Part shown: one piece after another, positions 25,118 through 32,697 of the stretch | Numbering within the stretch: position 1 is the first letter of the stretch | Layout of the letters: each line of letters begins with the position of its first letter | IMG/VR virus record: IMGVR_UViG_3300042376_001093 | Coordinates: 1-45,033 of that record | Strand: one strand, 5' to 3' | Source: a virus | Length of the DNA: 45,033 nucleotides | Program-made: the position numbers and the translations under genes | Notes under the pieces: model-generated | The model's input: only the letters and a program-made list of their open reading frames with translations | What the model was told of the DNA's origin: nothing | Databases searched by the model: none

Positions 25118-26874
25118 TTGGTGTCTCCGAAGGCGTACCAAGTGTTAGTGCCGGTCTTGATGAGTTCCACGAAGTTGAGTTCACCGGGGAGCGTGAGCGT
25201 TTGAGCCGCACCACCCGTCTGTGCCCCGGCGGCATTCCGCCAGAACAGGTTCACTCCCGCCGCGCCTTGCAGTGCGGTTGTCCCAAGGCGGGAGCAATCG
25301 TAGATGCGGATCACAGACCCAATCGGAATCGGAACGGTTGCGTTGTCGGGGATCGTGTAGGTAGCCGTCCCGGCGGCAGTGCTGGCGTTGAGGACCGCGC
25401 GACTGCAATCAGTCAGGGCAAGGGTGGTGTCGGCACTGGCAATCCGTATGGTGAGCGGCCCAAGGCAGTCAGCGTTAACCGCGCGGGCCGGGAACCTGAC
25501 CGTGGTGCCAGTGGTGACGGTGAAGTTGCCGATGAACTGAACGTCGCCGGTAACGTCGAGCATCCGGGTTGCATTGGGGAACTGGCCGATTCCTACGCGA
25601 GACAGGAATGCGCTTCGGCTAGTGGTGTCCAGTTGCAAAATGGCGGTCTTGTTCGTGATCGTGCCGCCAGTACCGACAGGGGAAATCTGGAGATCGACAT
25701 AGTTCGTGACCGTCCCAGAGCGGACGGCACCTTGCAGAAGCACACCAGAAACATTCGCAGTCGTGCCAGCGAACGTGCTGCTGAAATTGCTGTGACCGTA
25801 CTGAAGGCCAATGCCGTTGACGTTGACACTCATCGTGCCAGCGTCATCCGCGACGGCATTGCGCTGGCAAAGAACTGAAACGCCCGAAACGCTAGTGGTG
25901 CTTACATCAGTTGCACCCGGTACGGTCGGGTAGGCCACGGCAAAGAAATTGCTCGTGCCCGTGAACGTGAAACCCGTGTCCATTGCGTACAAGCCGTTAG
26001 GAAGCTTGTGCTGGGTGCGCGCGTAATAGGCCGCACCGTAGTTGGATTCGTCAACGTAAACGCGGGCTTTCTCCCGATTCTCTGGGTCCGCGCCGAATAT
26101 GGTGCGACCATCAGCGGTGAATGTTGCCAGCGTGGTGCGCTGGTTGTTGCCAGAGAGGGTGGTGTTGACCGTGGAGATCACGGCATCGGCACCCAACCGC
26201 CCGGGGTTCTCCTTCACGCCGAAGTACAGCAAATCACCGGAGTCGGTGGAGATCGTGAGCGCGTCTGCCTCCAGACCCGGAGCCGCAGTCACCACCAGCG
26301 GGCCGGTCATCGTGTCCCCGGCGACGAGAACATAGCGGTCATCCAAATCGGCCTGCGGGACCACCAAGTACCCATCGGTCCCCAGCTTGGCAAAGTTACC
26401 GGCATCGGCTGAAACAACGGTCGGGCCGGGATCGCCTTTGTCTCCCTTGGCTCCATCGCTGCCCGGGTCACCCCTGTCACCTTTGGCACCATCCACTCCA
26501 TCACGGCCCGGAGCCCCATCAGCACCGTCCGCTCCATTGTTGCCGGGAGGGCCAATGGCACCATCGACACCATCCCTCCCCGGTTGACCATCGGCACCCG
26601 GGGCTCCATCGACTCCATCCCTGCCGGGAGAGCCATCAACTCCATCACGCCCCGGAGGGCCTTCTGGACCCTGCGGACCTTCAGGGCCGGGAATGCCTAC
26701 ACCAGTGCCGTCTTGACCCGGGGGGCCTTCGGGACCGGCAGGACCGACTTCGCCGCGCTCACCAGTGTCGCCTTTCGGACCCTGCGGGCCTGCGGGACCG
26801 GGAGCCCCGCCGCCGCCACCTCCACCGGAAATGGGCTTCCAAGCTGTGCCATCCCAGAAATGAGCAATAGCCAT
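25114..26874 (-). CDS. Collagen-like tail fibre protein
   Basis: A 586-residue fibre. An anchor-like N-terminus, [10 protein letters not shown] (6-15), shares W-D-G-x-x-W-x-P with the fibre gene at 29671-30024. A poly-Gly hinge leads to 43 Gly-X-Y triplets (about 23-151) with GRDGVDG repeated. A beta-rich region follows with [20 protein letters not shown] and [10 protein letters not shown], typical of phage fibre stalk repeats, and Ser/Thr/Gly-rich strands to the end. The shaft should be a collagen triple helix; the tip may bind the receptor. The ATG comes right after the stop of the previous gene. Confidence 0.85.
   Translation of the reverse strand: MAIAHFWDGTAWKPISGGGGGGGAPGPAGPQGPKGDTGERGEVGPAGPEGPPGQDGTGVGIPGPEGPQGPEGPPGRDGVDGSPGRDGVDGAPGADGQPGRDGVDGAIGPPGNNGADGADGAPGRDGVDGAKGDRGDPGSDGAKGDKGDPGPTVVSADAGNFAKLGTDGYLVVPQADLDDRYVLVAGDTMTGPLVVTAAPGLEADALTISTDSGDLLYFGVKENPGRLGADAVISTVNTTLSGNNQRTTLATFTADGRTIFGADPENREKARVYVDESNYGAAYYARTQHKLPNGLYAMDTGFTFTGTSNFFAVAYPTVPGATDVSTTSVSGVSVLCQRNAVADDAGTMSVNVNGIGLQYGHSNFSSTFAGTTANVSGVLLQGAVRSGTVTNYVDLQISPVGTGGTITNKTAILQLDTTSRSAFLSRVGIGQFPNATRMLDVTGDVQFIGNFTVTTGTTVRFPARAVNADCLGPLTIRIASADTTLALTDCSRAVLNASTAAGTATYTIPDNATVPIPIGSVIRIYDCSRLGTTALQGAAGVNLFWRNAAGAQTGGAAQTLTLPGELNFVELIKTGTNTWYAFGDTK
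26422..26808 (-). repeat. Collagen-like Gly-X-Y coding repeat
   Basis: About 43 Gly-X-Y triplets within the 586-residue fibre, with the unit GRDGVDG recurring four times. Such tracts expand and contract by recombination, which can change fibre length. Confidence 0.85.
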
Positions 26875-26877
26875 CGT

Positions 26878-27360
26878 TTATTTCTCAATGATGGGAATGA
26901 GGTATTCGACGCCAGCAATCTTCACTGGGATCGCCCCGATGATGAGCGGCTGGTGGAACGTCAGACCATCCTCCGACAGGCCGATTGGGTCACCATTGGA
27001 CTGAACCTCGACCGGCGGGCTGGAGTATTCAATGGGCGAATCCTCATCGAACCCCGGCGGCACCGCATTGGGCTGAATCCAAATTTGGCCTAGCTCACCC
27101 GGCGGCGGCTCAACGTCAGAAACAATGTGGTTATCACCAACAACAGCATCGTTGGACGGCCAGTAGGGGAGGTCTTCCCACCGATCCTTGCCATTACCGA
27201 TCTTGGCTTTGAGGGTGTCGGTCTCGTAACCAAACTCACCTTCAGCCAACGGAGGGTTCTTGGAAGTCCAGTTTGCCGCCGTGTCACGCCGGTACTGAAT
27301 GCGCCTGTATTCAGGGCATTTGGCAGGCTGGCTCGGTTTGTGGCAGTGGCAGCAACTCAT
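26878..27360 (-). CDS. Cys-headed fibre protein with fibre N-terminal motif
   Basis: A 160-residue protein. It begins MSCCHCHKPSQPAKC, like the Cys-rich head of the 775-residue fibre. It then has LAEGEFGYETDTLKAKIGNG and WEDLPY (about 37-64), the fibre-packing motif found at the base of many phage fibres. The C-terminal part (IGLSEDGLTFHQPLIIGAIP) is nearly the same as that of the gene at 29671-30024 (IGLSPDGLTFHQPLIVAAIP), showing module duplication. It may be a short fibre or an adaptor linking a fibre to the tail. The ATG at 27360 follows the upstream stop by two bases. Confidence 0.75.
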   Translation of the reverse strand: MSCCHCHKPSQPAKCPEYRRIQYRRDTAANWTSKNPPLAEGEFGYETDTLKAKIGNGKDRWEDLPYWPSNDAVVGDNHIVSDVEPPPGELGQIWIQPNAVPPGFDEDSPIEYSSPPVEVQSNGDPIGLSEDGLTFHQPLIIGAIPVKIAGVEYLIPIIEK

Positions 27361-27362
27361 TG

Positions 27363-28994
27363 TTAGTAAGCCGCCTTCCAGCGAATGCCAGAGAATGTTG
27401 CCTCGCTTGATCGTGCGCCGGGGCTGCATGAAATGTCGCGGTTTTTATTGCTAACGGTGCAGAAGCCATAGGTAACGGCAGTCCCAACGAGCCGCATGGC
27501 AAGCGGATAGCTGGCTTCAAGTTCCGCCAGCGGAAACTGTGGCGGCAGACGCAGCGGCACCCACGAGCCGCTGCCAGCACCGAATGACAGGGTGCCCTTG
27601 AGTTCAATGAAGCCACCGATCATCCTCGCTTGAATCTCGGTAGAGACAGACTCCCTCGCCCCATCCATGCGCACCATCCATGTCCAATCAATGTCGGGCG
27701 GTGGTGCCTTGGTGCCACCCACCAGCATCAGCTTCACCTCATCCAACACAGACTTCTTGAAAGCGGCCAAGGCAGGATCGTTGATCGAAGGCGAGGCAAT
27801 CGGGTTGATAACCGCCAGCTTTGAGTCGATTTCCGGCTTCGTGTAGGTGTCTGCCGTCTTTGCATACGGGGCCAGTTCGTCCTTCTGCACGAGGATGCCA
27901 ATATCGACCAGCGTCAGGAACTTCGCGTCGGCCTGAGCCTTCGTGTAGGTCTTGGTATCGACGTACCCAAACACATCCGCCTTGGTTGCCCAGACTGCGG
28001 TCAGGTCCGACTTGAGGACGTACCGTTCATCAGCTTCGGGTCGTGTGTAGATGCTATCGAAGACTGATTGAAGCTGGACCTGCAAGAGGGACACGGCTTC
28101 TGCGGTGCGGGCACCATAACGTGCGTCGGCATCAACCTGAGTGATGTAGGGGGACAGGTCAACGGTCGGAGCGGTCTTGCTCTCCAGCGTAGCCAGACGC
28201 TCCTTGATCGGCTCAAAGTCTGACTGATACGGGATGAGTTCCACGCCAGCCGGTGTATCAAGCACCAAGCGGGGGCCGTAGCCTTCGCCGGTATCGGTGT
28301 AGACCAAGCCGGGATTGTTTGGGCCTACGGCGTCACCGAACGCGTAGCCCTTCGCCAGCACAGCGTTGGCAACGAAGTTCTGCGTGTTGTCTACCTTCCG
28401 GGCGTATCGATCATCGGCTTCCGGCTTGTCGTAGTAGTTGGTCAGGTCAGCCCCGCCGCCGGTCAGGGCGAAGATGTCCACCCTCTGGGGATTGCCGAAA
28501 GGCTTGTTCAACTCATCGCTGGTCAGCTTGAGCCATTGGCCTTCAGCCGTCTGCATGACGATCATGGACGGATTTTGGGGAGTGGGCAGACCCGCTTCCG
28601 ACTTGACGATCTTGGCGAAGGAACTCAATTGGCCGGTGAGCGTGATCGTGGTCTGGTATTGCTGCCGTGTGATGGACACAAGGGTGCCAACGCCCTTGAA
28701 GTAGTGCAGGCCGTCAGACAGAACAGAAAAGGCATCGTCCAGCGCACTGGGCGTTTCGGCCCCAGCGTCAGGAACCGCACCCTCATGGAGGGTAATGGCC
28801 GACTCTGGGATCGTAGCCAGAGCGTCGTTCAAGTCAGTGAGGGTAGCCAGACCCGTCAGGTCCGTTGCCGGGATGGCCGCAATAGCGTCGGTGACGAACT
28901 GCTCTGTCGCGAGTCCAGCAGTGTCCGCAGAGCCGCCGCCAAGAGCAGCAACCCACTGACCGTTTGACTTGACGTAAAGCTGTTTAGCACACAT
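27363..28994 (-). CDS. Tail fibre protein with repeated stalk and C-terminal receptor module
   Basis: A 543-residue protein. It starts CAKQLYVKSNGQWVAALGG and has repeated stalk elements with Y-x-R-x-E-A-D-x-R-Y and aligned variants (YYDKPEADDRYAR, YITQVDADARYGA, YTRPEADERYVL, YTKAQADAKFLT, YTKPEIDSKL), a common phage fibre repeat. The C-terminus (WMVRMDGARE, GGFIELKGTLSFG, LPPQFP) is the same kind of module as in the two fibres at 28984-29667 and 30024-30875. The ATG overlaps the end of the previous gene by 11 bases. Confidence 0.82.
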   Translation of the reverse strand: MCAKQLYVKSNGQWVAALGGGSADTAGLATEQFVTDAIAAIPATDLTGLATLTDLNDALATIPESAITLHEGAVPDAGAETPSALDDAFSVLSDGLHYFKGVGTLVSITRQQYQTTITLTGQLSSFAKIVKSEAGLPTPQNPSMIVMQTAEGQWLKLTSDELNKPFGNPQRVDIFALTGGGADLTNYYDKPEADDRYARKVDNTQNFVANAVLAKGYAFGDAVGPNNPGLVYTDTGEGYGPRLVLDTPAGVELIPYQSDFEPIKERLATLESKTAPTVDLSPYITQVDADARYGARTAEAVSLLQVQLQSVFDSIYTRPEADERYVLKSDLTAVWATKADVFGYVDTKTYTKAQADAKFLTLVDIGILVQKDELAPYAKTADTYTKPEIDSKLAVINPIASPSINDPALAAFKKSVLDEVKLMLVGGTKAPPPDIDWTWMVRMDGARESVSTEIQARMIGGFIELKGTLSFGAGSGSWVPLRLPPQFPLAELEASYPLAMRLVGTAVTYGFCTVSNKNRDISCSPGARSSEATFSGIRWKAAY

Positions 28995-29667
28995 AGGCGA
29001 TCATCCCGTCGAATGTGACATGAGTGAACTTGCCGCCACTCGCCACCACGTTGAGGTCACCAGAAGTGGTCAGGGTGACCGACACAAACCGAAAGGCGAC
29101 TTTGTTTTCCTTGCCGGTGACCACCGCGCTGCAATCCACCAGCGGCTTCGGCAAGCTGGCGGGGAGAGTGCGGACGGTCGTGTAGGTGCCCGGGGACGAG
29201 TAGGTGAAAACCAGTTCGCCTCTGAGAAGGAGGACACCGTTGGTTTGCTTGGCTTCGATCACGCCCGACCCCTGCCGGGACACGAGAGGCGTCCAATCGA
29301 AGTCGGGTGGTGGAGTTTTCCCACCAGCGATCATTGTGCGGACGATCTCCCGAACCTCTGGCTCGGTCATCGACTTCGCTTGCGGCTGGACTTCAACCGA
29401 CGGCTGCGTGACGGGGGCGGCATCGGGAACGACCTCCGGGCCAAGCCACAGGTCGCCGTCCTTGCCAACAGGCTCCGCAGCCTGCTCATAGACAGCGGGC
29501 AGGTCTTCGGACTTGGCGTACCCGGAGAGGTCGCCCGCGGCGCCCGACGGGATATCGGCCAGCAGGGCATCAGTCTCTTCCGCGGAGTAGTAGCCCACGA
29601 TGCCCCGAAGCGGGTTGATCGCAAGGGAGTACGGCTGTGCGGGAGGGGTTCGATCTGGTGCGGGCAT
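28984..29667 (-). CDS. Tail fibre protein, short stalk plus receptor module
   Basis: A 227-residue protein. The N-terminus includes YYSAEETDALLADIP, a fibre stalk element. A segment DGDLWLGPEVVPD is shared with the 283-residue neighbour (TGDLWLEPVT). A helical SMTEPEVREIVRTMI precedes the C-terminal module DFDWTPLVSRQGSGVIEAKQ, GVLLLRGELVF, LPASLPKP and ending FDGMIAYVC. The same order occurs in two neighbouring genes with low identity, pointing to old duplication and divergence of the tip. Confidence 0.75.
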   Translation of the reverse strand: MPAPDRTPPAQPYSLAINPLRGIVGYYSAEETDALLADIPSGAAGDLSGYAKSEDLPAVYEQAAEPVGKDGDLWLGPEVVPDAAPVTQPSVEVQPQAKSMTEPEVREIVRTMIAGGKTPPPDFDWTPLVSRQGSGVIEAKQTNGVLLLRGELVFTYSSPGTYTTVRTLPASLPKPLVDCSAVVTGKENKVAFRFVSVTLTTSGDLNVVASGGKFTHVTFDGMIAYVC

Positions 29668-29670
29668 TGC

Positions 29671-30024
29671 CTACTCCTCGCAGAGTGGAAGGAGATATCG
29701 CTTGCCGTTCACAACCACGGGGATGGCCGCAACGATGAGCGGCTGGTGGAACGTCAGGCCGTCTGGAGACAGGCCGATTGGATCGCCGTTCGTCTGCGAC
29801 ACAATCTCCGGCGAGTCGTAGGTGATCGGGGTGGACGCATCGAACGAACCGACAGCACCACCAGCTGGGGTGCCGGTGGGATCGATCCACAGCGTGCCAA
29901 TCTCCGCCGGGGGAGGCGGCTCAACGTCCGACACGATGTGCAGGTCGGGGGCCGCGCCGCCGCCAACAGCAACGGGCGTCCACTTGCTGCCGTCCCATAC
30001 GCTTAGTTTGAGGGCGTCTGCCAT
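29671..30024 (-). CDS. Short fibre/adaptor protein
   Basis: A 117-residue protein starting KLSVWDGSKWTPVAVGGG, a head also present in the collagen-like fibre. It then has HIVSDVEPPPPAEIGTLWID and a C-terminal GDPIGLSPDGLTFHQPLIVA, near-identical to the end of the gene at 26878-27360 (which also carries HIVSDVEPPPGELGQIWI). It is thus a duplicate of that gene with a different head. Its start codon overlaps the end of the upstream collagen fibre by one base. A base-plate or fibre adaptor role is inferred. Confidence 0.7.
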   Translation of the reverse strand: MADALKLSVWDGSKWTPVAVGGGAAPDLHIVSDVEPPPPAEIGTLWIDPTGTPAGGAVGSFDASTPITYDSPEIVSQTNGDPIGLSPDGLTFHQPLIVAAIPVVVNGKRYLLPLCEE

Positions 30025-30875
30025 TATTCCACCGGGATTGAAATGCCGTCGAAGACGACCGTGTTGCAGTTCGGCGCGTCCAGAGCCAACTCGCCGTTGG
30101 TCTTGATGGTCAACTTGCCGGGAAGCGGAGCCGTTGATCCGTCCTCGGTTCCAAAGACCAACACCGTGTAGTCAAAGGCAGGGCGCGGCACACCGGCTGG
30201 CAGGTCGGCAATCTTCTGGGCCGGGAGAAAGCCAAACTGGGCAGTGTATGTGCCGCGAATGTGGATCGACCCACCGAAGGCTCTGGCAAATGCGTTGACT
30301 GTCACGCCAAATGCAGTCGCCCCAGTGAGTTTCTGCCATCCCAGAGGAGCAACGACAGGCTCTGGCTGCGGCAGCTTGGCGATGGCCGCATCAACGATGT
30401 CTTGAACCTCGGCGGAGGTCAGACCGCCAGTGGTCCCCGTCGGCAGCTTCGAGAGGCTGTCAGCGACAACCGCCTCAACCTCCGCAAGCGTCAGGCCACC
30501 CTTGCCAGCAGCCGATGCGGTGACAGGCTCAAGCCACAGGTCGCCCGTGCGCAGTGCGGTCGGGGTCGTGTCCTGCTCGAAGACAGTGACCGACTCGCCG
30601 TCCACGCCAGCCGGGCCATCCGCGCCCGGGGGGCCGTCAGCGCCCGCTGGGCCAGCTGGGCCGTCAGCACCCGCAGGCCCATCGGCACCAGCTTGTCCGT
30701 CCGCTCCAGCTGGGCCAGCCGCTCCAGCCGGGCCAGCCGGGCCTTCGACCGTCCCGACGATGTCGAGCAGCTGCTGGACCGTGACCTTCTGCGTGACGCC
30801 GCCATTGACCGCAGGCAGGATGCTTGCGGCGGTGACTGCACCGGCAGGGAGAGCGGATATTTTCTGGTCGGGCAT
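30024..30875 (-). CDS. Second collagen-like tail fibre
   Basis: A 283-residue protein. The N-terminus MPDQKISALPAGAVTAASIL and LPAVNGG..KVTVQQLLDIV is a frequent phage fibre base motif. Gly-X-Y repeats cover about residues 45-93 (GPAGADGQAGADGPAG type). A DLWLEPVT segment, two AEVQDIVDAAIAKLP-type helices and the recurring C-terminal module (GGSIHIRGTYTAQFG, LPAGVPRPAFDY, ending FDGISIPVE) follow. The ATG follows the stop of the upstream mini-gene with no gap. It is the first fibre gene transcribed in this array. Confidence 0.8.
   Translation of the reverse strand: MPDQKISALPAGAVTAASILPAVNGGVTQKVTVQQLLDIVGTVEGPAGPAGAAGPAGADGQAGADGPAGADGPAGPAGADGPPGADGPAGVDGESVTVFEQDTTPTALRTGDLWLEPVTASAAGKGGLTLAEVEAVVADSLSKLPTGTTGGLTSAEVQDIVDAAIAKLPQPEPVVAPLGWQKLTGATAFGVTVNAFARAFGGSIHIRGTYTAQFGFLPAQKIADLPAGVPRPAFDYTVLVFGTEDGSTAPLPGKLTIKTNGELALDAPNCNTVVFDGISIPVE
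30597..30743 (-). repeat. Collagen-like Gly-X-Y coding repeat
   Basis: About 16 Gly-X-Y triplets dominated by GADGPAG units in the 283-residue fibre. The codons are extremely GC-rich and nearly periodic at 9-18 bases. Confidence 0.8.
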
Positions 30876-31031
30876 TTAGGTGTTCTGCTCTTTGCGCAGC
30901 GGGTTGCCGTTCTCGGCAAGGATCAGTGCGTCGTCCTCTTGAAGAATCCGGTAAGTCTTGGGTGTCGGCGGCGGGCCGGGTGGCCCAGACGAGTCCTCTG
31001 TGTTGACGAGGGTGATTTGGGAGTGGGGCAT
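30876..31031 (-). CDS. 51-residue mini-protein before the fibre array
   Basis: The ATG at 31031 lies one base after the stop of the upstream gene, and the TAA abuts the next ATG, so it fills the gap exactly. The protein reads MPHSQITLVNTEDSSGPPGP at its start, with a Pro run, then TYRILQEDDALILAENGNPL (27-46), which looks like a small beta hairpin, and a basic tail. The context suggests a tail or fibre-base component. No family recognised; the support is packing within the operon and sensible composition. Confidence 0.6.
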   Translation of the reverse strand: MPHSQITLVNTEDSSGPPGPPPTPKTYRILQEDDALILAENGNPLRKEQNT

Positions 31032-31032
31032 G

Positions 31033-31347
31033 TCACCCGCTCACGCAAAGGATTCCCTCGCAGTCAGTCCCCAACCCCACAAGGAAGCTGGCGGCGAACA
31101 CGGCGGGCGGCAGTTCGACGGCGCTGCCAGCGGCAACGTCGCTGACCACCGGAGCGTTCTTGTGGTCGAGCAGCGGGACCGGGTCGTCACCGGACTTGGC
31201 GACCACATGCCACTCGACCTGCCCGCCACCGTCGGTGCAGATGAAGATCGCCGCAGCGGCAGCCGCAAACGGGATCACCTGCGAAGTCGCAGGATCGGAT
31301 GTGATCTTGACCGGGAAGCACCCGGAATTGCGCTCGATTTTTGCCAC
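31033..31347 (-). CDS. Small beta-rich structural protein
   Basis: A 104-residue protein with alternating hydrophobic strands: GCFPVKITSDPATSQVIPFA, AAAAIFICTDGGGQVEWHVV, LVGLGTDCEGILCVSG. The GTG at 31347 has GGGAGG six bases before it, and a CATAAA hairpin lies further upstream. It resembles a small capsid or tail decoration subunit in length and composition, but no family is recognised. It heads the run of genes leading into the fibres, so a fibre-base role is possible. Confidence 0.65.
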   Translation of the reverse strand: MAKIERNSGCFPVKITSDPATSQVIPFAAAAAAIFICTDGGGQVEWHVVAKSGDDPVPLLDHKNAPVVSDVAAGSAVELPPAVFAASFLVGLGTDCEGILCVSG

Positions 31348-31375
31348 GGCAGTCCTCCCAGTACGGTTGAGCCTT

Positions 31376-31401
31376 CACCCGGTTTATGGCCTTCGGGGGT
31401 G
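31376..31401 (-). promoter_or_regulatory. Intergenic CATAAA hairpin
   Basis: On the minus strand CACCC and GGGTG (or, shifted, CCCG and CGGG) can pair around a loop holding GGCCATAAAC. It lies in the 68-base gap before the GTG at 31347 and is in the orientation of that gene. The stem is weaker than in the other members of the set. Confidence 0.4.
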
Positions 31402-31415
31402 CATTACCGGCAGGT

Positions 31416-31967
31416 TTAGCGGGGCTTGCGTTTCCAGTGGGGAACGTGGCGGTCCTTCACGCGCTCGATGGCATCCTGCTTCTTCAGCCCCGGGTTCTCG
31501 GCCATCTCCCGCCGCGTCAGCTGGGCCAGCAGCTTGGGGTTGATGTCCACGCTCTTGGGCGGGGCAGCTGGCTCCGGGGGCGTGTAATTCACCGCACCAC
31601 GCACCTCCAGCCGACGCTTCTTGGCGACCCGGACGATGTCAGCTGCCGAATCGATCCACGCCTCGGGATCACGGTGGCCGCGGGAATCAGCGATTCCGCC
31701 GTGGTACACCTTCCCCTTTGTGCTGATCCCAGCCGCCTTGGCCTCGCGGAGCATCCACGCAGCCTGACGTTCCGGCAGGGCGTCCATGTGCGCGCCGCCG
31801 TAACGCCCCTCCATCAGGGTCCGGTCTGTCCCCTGCGTGCCGGGAGGGGTCTGCGTGGCGCACATCAGGGCGAACGCTGGCGTGCCACCAGCCCGAATGC
31901 TGTTCGAGTACACCACTGCGGCCTCGGCTCCCAGCCGCCGAACCTCCTCGGGTATCACCAGTGTCAT
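31416..31967 (-). CDS. Conserved phage hypothetical protein
   Basis: A 183-residue protein. The core PPGTQGTDRTLMEGRYGGAH, AAWMLREAKAAGISTKGKVY and HGGIADSRG...DPEAWIDS resembles a phage protein family I recall only as hypothetical. The following RRLEVRGAVN suggests a final strand. The tail is basic (DRHVPHWKRKPR). The ATG has GGAGGA before it and overlaps the upstream stop (ATGA). It travels here with another small conserved phage protein and an HNH nuclease; no function is assigned. Confidence 0.7.
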   Translation of the reverse strand: MTLVIPEEVRRLGAEAAVVYSNSIRAGGTPAFALMCATQTPPGTQGTDRTLMEGRYGGAHMDALPERQAAWMLREAKAAGISTKGKVYHGGIADSRGHRDPEAWIDSAADIVRVAKKRRLEVRGAVNYTPPEPAAPPKSVDINPKLLAQLTRREMAENPGLKKQDAIERVKDRHVPHWKRKPR

Positions 31968-32257
31968 GCTTCCTCCGGCGGGGTGAGACGCTTGATGAAC
32001 AGCGGGCCGTTCTCGCCCACATACGCCCCAAGCGTGTTGAACTCCAGAAACTCCTCGGCGTCCTCGTGGGTCATGCCATCTCGGTTGACCAAGATTTCAA
32101 TGCACTTGTCTATGTCGTAGACGGCCACGCTGGCGTGGTGGTGGTTGACGACGTAGCCGATCAGGCCACCCTCCAGACCGTCAGCCAGCAGCGCGTCGGG
32201 GTTGGCGTCCGCGATTGCTTCGCGAATCTCTTCCCACGCCGGATCGTTTGCGTTCAT
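31964..32257 (-). CDS. Small conserved phage protein
   Basis: A 97-residue acidic protein. The second half (IEILVNRDGMTHEDAEEFLE, then FNTLGAYVGENGPLFI) matches a common short phage protein whose FN-x-x-x-AYVGE-x-x-P-x-FI ending is familiar to me but whose role is unknown. The ATG at 32257 has AAGGAGGGG six bases upstream, inside the tail of the HNH gene. It shares four bases with the next gene, so the two are likely co-translated. Confidence 0.75.
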   Translation of the reverse strand: MNANDPAWEEIREAIADANPDALLADGLEGGLIGYVVNHHHASVAVYDIDKCIEILVNRDGMTHEDAEEFLEFNTLGAYVGENGPLFIKRLTPPEEA

Positions 32258-32684
32258 AAGACCCCTCCTTAAGGATGCCAGCCAAGTGCCCGCCGTTCCG
32301 TTCGAGATAATCTGCCGCCCGCCGCAAGAGAGTTGGGTTGTCGTGCATCTGGCCCAGCGCACGGTTGCAGAGATCGCAGCAGGCTCCGCGAATCCGCCCG
32401 GTGGCGTGGCAGTGATCGACGCTCAACGCCTTGCCCGAATCGACGCCGCCGCAGATGGCGCAGACACCACCCTGCCGCCGCACGATCTCTTCGTACTGCT
32501 CCATCGTCACGCCGTAGAGGCGACGAAGCGCCTTGCACCGCTGCATCCGTCGAGCATCGGCGCTTTCGTGGTATCGCCGCCTTTTGCGGTCACGCTGCTC
32601 CTCCGGGTTGGCGTGGTAACGCTCCCGCTCGCGCTCGGCAGCGCGCAGCCTCTTCGCCAGCAGCTGTGGGTGCAGCGCGATCAT
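32181..32684 (-). CDS. HNH endonuclease, recombination endonuclease VII family
   Basis: A 167-residue protein. A basic N-terminal helix (about 10-50) precedes CAICGG (about 75-80), LSVDHCHATGRIRGACCDLC (86-105) and NRALGQMHDN, the zinc-binding ββα-metal core of endonuclease VII (four Cys ligands plus the catalytic His in DHCH). T4 endonuclease VII cuts branched DNA before packaging; many phage relatives are nicking enzymes near terminase or portal genes. The ATG at 32684 follows the portal stop by 13 bases. It overlaps the next gene by 77 bases, and its last 30 residues (Arg/Ser/Gly) look like unselected tail. Confidence 0.88.
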   Translation of the reverse strand: MIALHPQLLAKRLRAAERERERYHANPEEQRDRKRRRYHESADARRMQRCKALRRLYGVTMEQYEEIVRRQGGVCAICGGVDSGKALSVDHCHATGRIRGACCDLCNRALGQMHDNPTLLRRAADYLERNGGHLAGILKEGSYERKRSGVGRDSRSNRGRQPRRAAG

Positions 32685-32697
32685 TGCTCTCGCAGGA

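Noticed and set aside
26422-30743. CRISPR or minisatellite array
   Set aside because: The periodic sequence is explained by collagen-like Gly-X-Y coding and has no spacer-repeat structure.
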